Source of the DNA: Paracoccaceae bacterium
GTDB lineage: Bacteria; Pseudomonadota; Alphaproteobacteria; Rhodobacterales; Rhodobacteraceae
Direction: 5' to 3'
Length of the DNA stretch: 5,673 nucleotides
NCBI GenBank assembly: GCA_027030435.1
Contig: JALVEX010000025.1
Span: forward strand, 1 to 5,673
Below the pieces are notes generated by a model. The model did not search any database and was not told where the DNA came from. It saw nothing but the letters and a program-made list of their open reading frames with translations. Shown in pieces: positions 5,011-5,673 of this stretch. Both the position numbers and the translations under genes were made by a program. The number at the start of each line of letters is the position of its first letter. The stretch's first letter is position 1.

Positions 5011-5673
5011 GTGAGCGATCTGAAACGAACCGATCTTTACGATCTCCATCTGGAGCTGGGCGCGAAGATGGTGCCCTTCGCCGGCTACGAAATGCCGGTG
5101 CAATACCCGATGGGAGTGCTGAAGGAGCACCTCCACACCCGCGAGAACGCCGGGCTTTTCGATGTGAGCCACATGGGCCAGGTGATCGTCAGGCCGCGCT
5201 CGGGCGCTTATGAGGATGCGGCCGCCGCGCTCGAGCGCCTCGTGCCGGCTTCCGTGCTGGGGCTGAAGGAGGGCCGCCAGCGTTACGGGCTCTTCACCAA
5301 TGAGGAAGGCGGGATCCTCGATGATCTGATGTTCGCCAATCGCGGCGATCATCTCTTCCTCGTGGTCAATGCCGCCAACAAGGAAGCCGATCTGGCCCAT
5401 ATGCAGGCGCATATCGGCGCGGATTGCGAGATCGGGATGATCGGGGATCGCGCCCTCCTTGCCCTTCAGGGGCCGAAGGCGGAAGCGGCGCTGGCCGCGA
5501 TTGCGCCGCGGGCGGCCGAGATGAAATTCATGGATGTGGCGGTGATCCCGTCCGATTTCGGCGATCTCTGGATATCGCGCTCGGGCTACACGGGCGAGGA
5601 CGGTTTCGAGATCTCCGTGGAAAGCGCCCGCGCCACCGATCTCGCCCGTGCCCTGCTCGCACACCCGGCGGTT
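5011..5673 (+). CDS. gcvT: Aminomethyltransferase, glycine cleavage system T-protein (3' end outside window)
   Basis: GcvT takes the aminomethyl group carried on the lipoyl arm of the H-protein, releases ammonia and passes the methylene to tetrahydrofolate, forming 5,10-methylene-THF in the cytosol. The frame is open from GTG 5011 to the window edge, giving 221 residues of a protein usually about 360-380 long. Seen in order are LKRTDLYDLHLELGAKMVPFAGYEMPVQYP (4-33), HLHTRENAGLFDVSHMGQ (40-57), RYGLFTNEEGGILDDLMF (91-108, containing the Asp pair that includes the catalytic aspartate, 104/105), LVVNAANKEADL, ALQGP, and the folate-site segment ISRSGYTGEDGFEI near the visible end. The GTG start fits the usual MSDLKRT-type N-terminus, and no ATG lies upstream in frame. 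The tandem glycine riboswitch directly upstream independently supports the assignment. gcvH and gcvP would be expected downstream but lie outside the window. Confidence 0.97.
   Translation, partial: MSDLKRTDLYDLHLELGAKMVPFAGYEMPVQYPMGVLKEHLHTRENAGLFDVSHMGQVIVRPRSGAYEDAAAALERLVPASVLGLKEGRQRYGLFTNEEGGILDDLMFANRGDHLFLVVNAANKEADLAHMQAHIGADCEIGMIGDRALLALQGPKAEAALAAIAPRAAEMKFMDVAVIPSDFGDLWISRSGYTGEDGFEISVESARATDLARALLAHPAV

Noticed and set aside
4765..5664. 299-codon minus-strand frame over the riboswitch and gcvT
   Set aside because: It is antisense to the conserved riboswitch and gcvT, with no domain resemblance; a shadow of GC-rich coding sequence.

Overview
The window is ordinary chromosomal housekeeping DNA from a GC-rich alphaproteobacterium. 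A Rhodobacterales-like lineage is most plausible. The clues are the style of the CarB sequence (including a proline-rich insertion before its allosteric domain and a 'MPWFSVKEAVLPF' block), a carB standing apart from carA, TTG-type -35 promoter elements, and a gcvT led by a tandem glycine riboswitch. The taxon is inferred from remembered family features, not from a search. I see no mobile element, CRISPR array, tRNA, rRNA or phage gene.

Layout. At the left edge (1-408, +) is the 3' end of a cyclopropane-fatty-acid synthase family methyltransferase gene. Four bases after its stop, the stop of a convergent minus-strand gene begins (413-1081, GTG start). It encodes a membrane protein of the CPBP/CAAX-protease family with an altered active-site motif. 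A 301-base divergent spacer (1082-1382) carries the carB promoter next to carB. The centre is an intact carB (1383-4676, +), the large subunit of carbamoyl-phosphate synthetase, 1097 residues, with all the nucleotide-site and allosteric-site residues I could check.

The 334-base gap after carB (4677-5010) is dense in RNA structure. It holds a long nested inverted repeat directly after the carB stop and a possible promoter overlapping its right arm. A well-preserved two-aptamer glycine riboswitch follows (about 4761-4932). After it comes a GC-rich expression platform with four copies of the self-complementary hexamer GCCGGC and no U-tract. This leads into gcvT (GTG at 5011, running off the right edge), the T-protein of the glycine cleavage system. 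Glycine sensing by the leader and glycine breakdown by the gene product form one feedback unit: high glycine is expected to switch gcvT on.

The genes are otherwise functionally unrelated: lipid modification, a membrane protease-like protein, arginine/pyrimidine precursor synthesis, and one-carbon metabolism. I found no evidence of a previously undescribed multi-gene system. The most worthwhile leads are the unusual riboswitch expression platform and the CPBP protein's missing catalytic glutamate.
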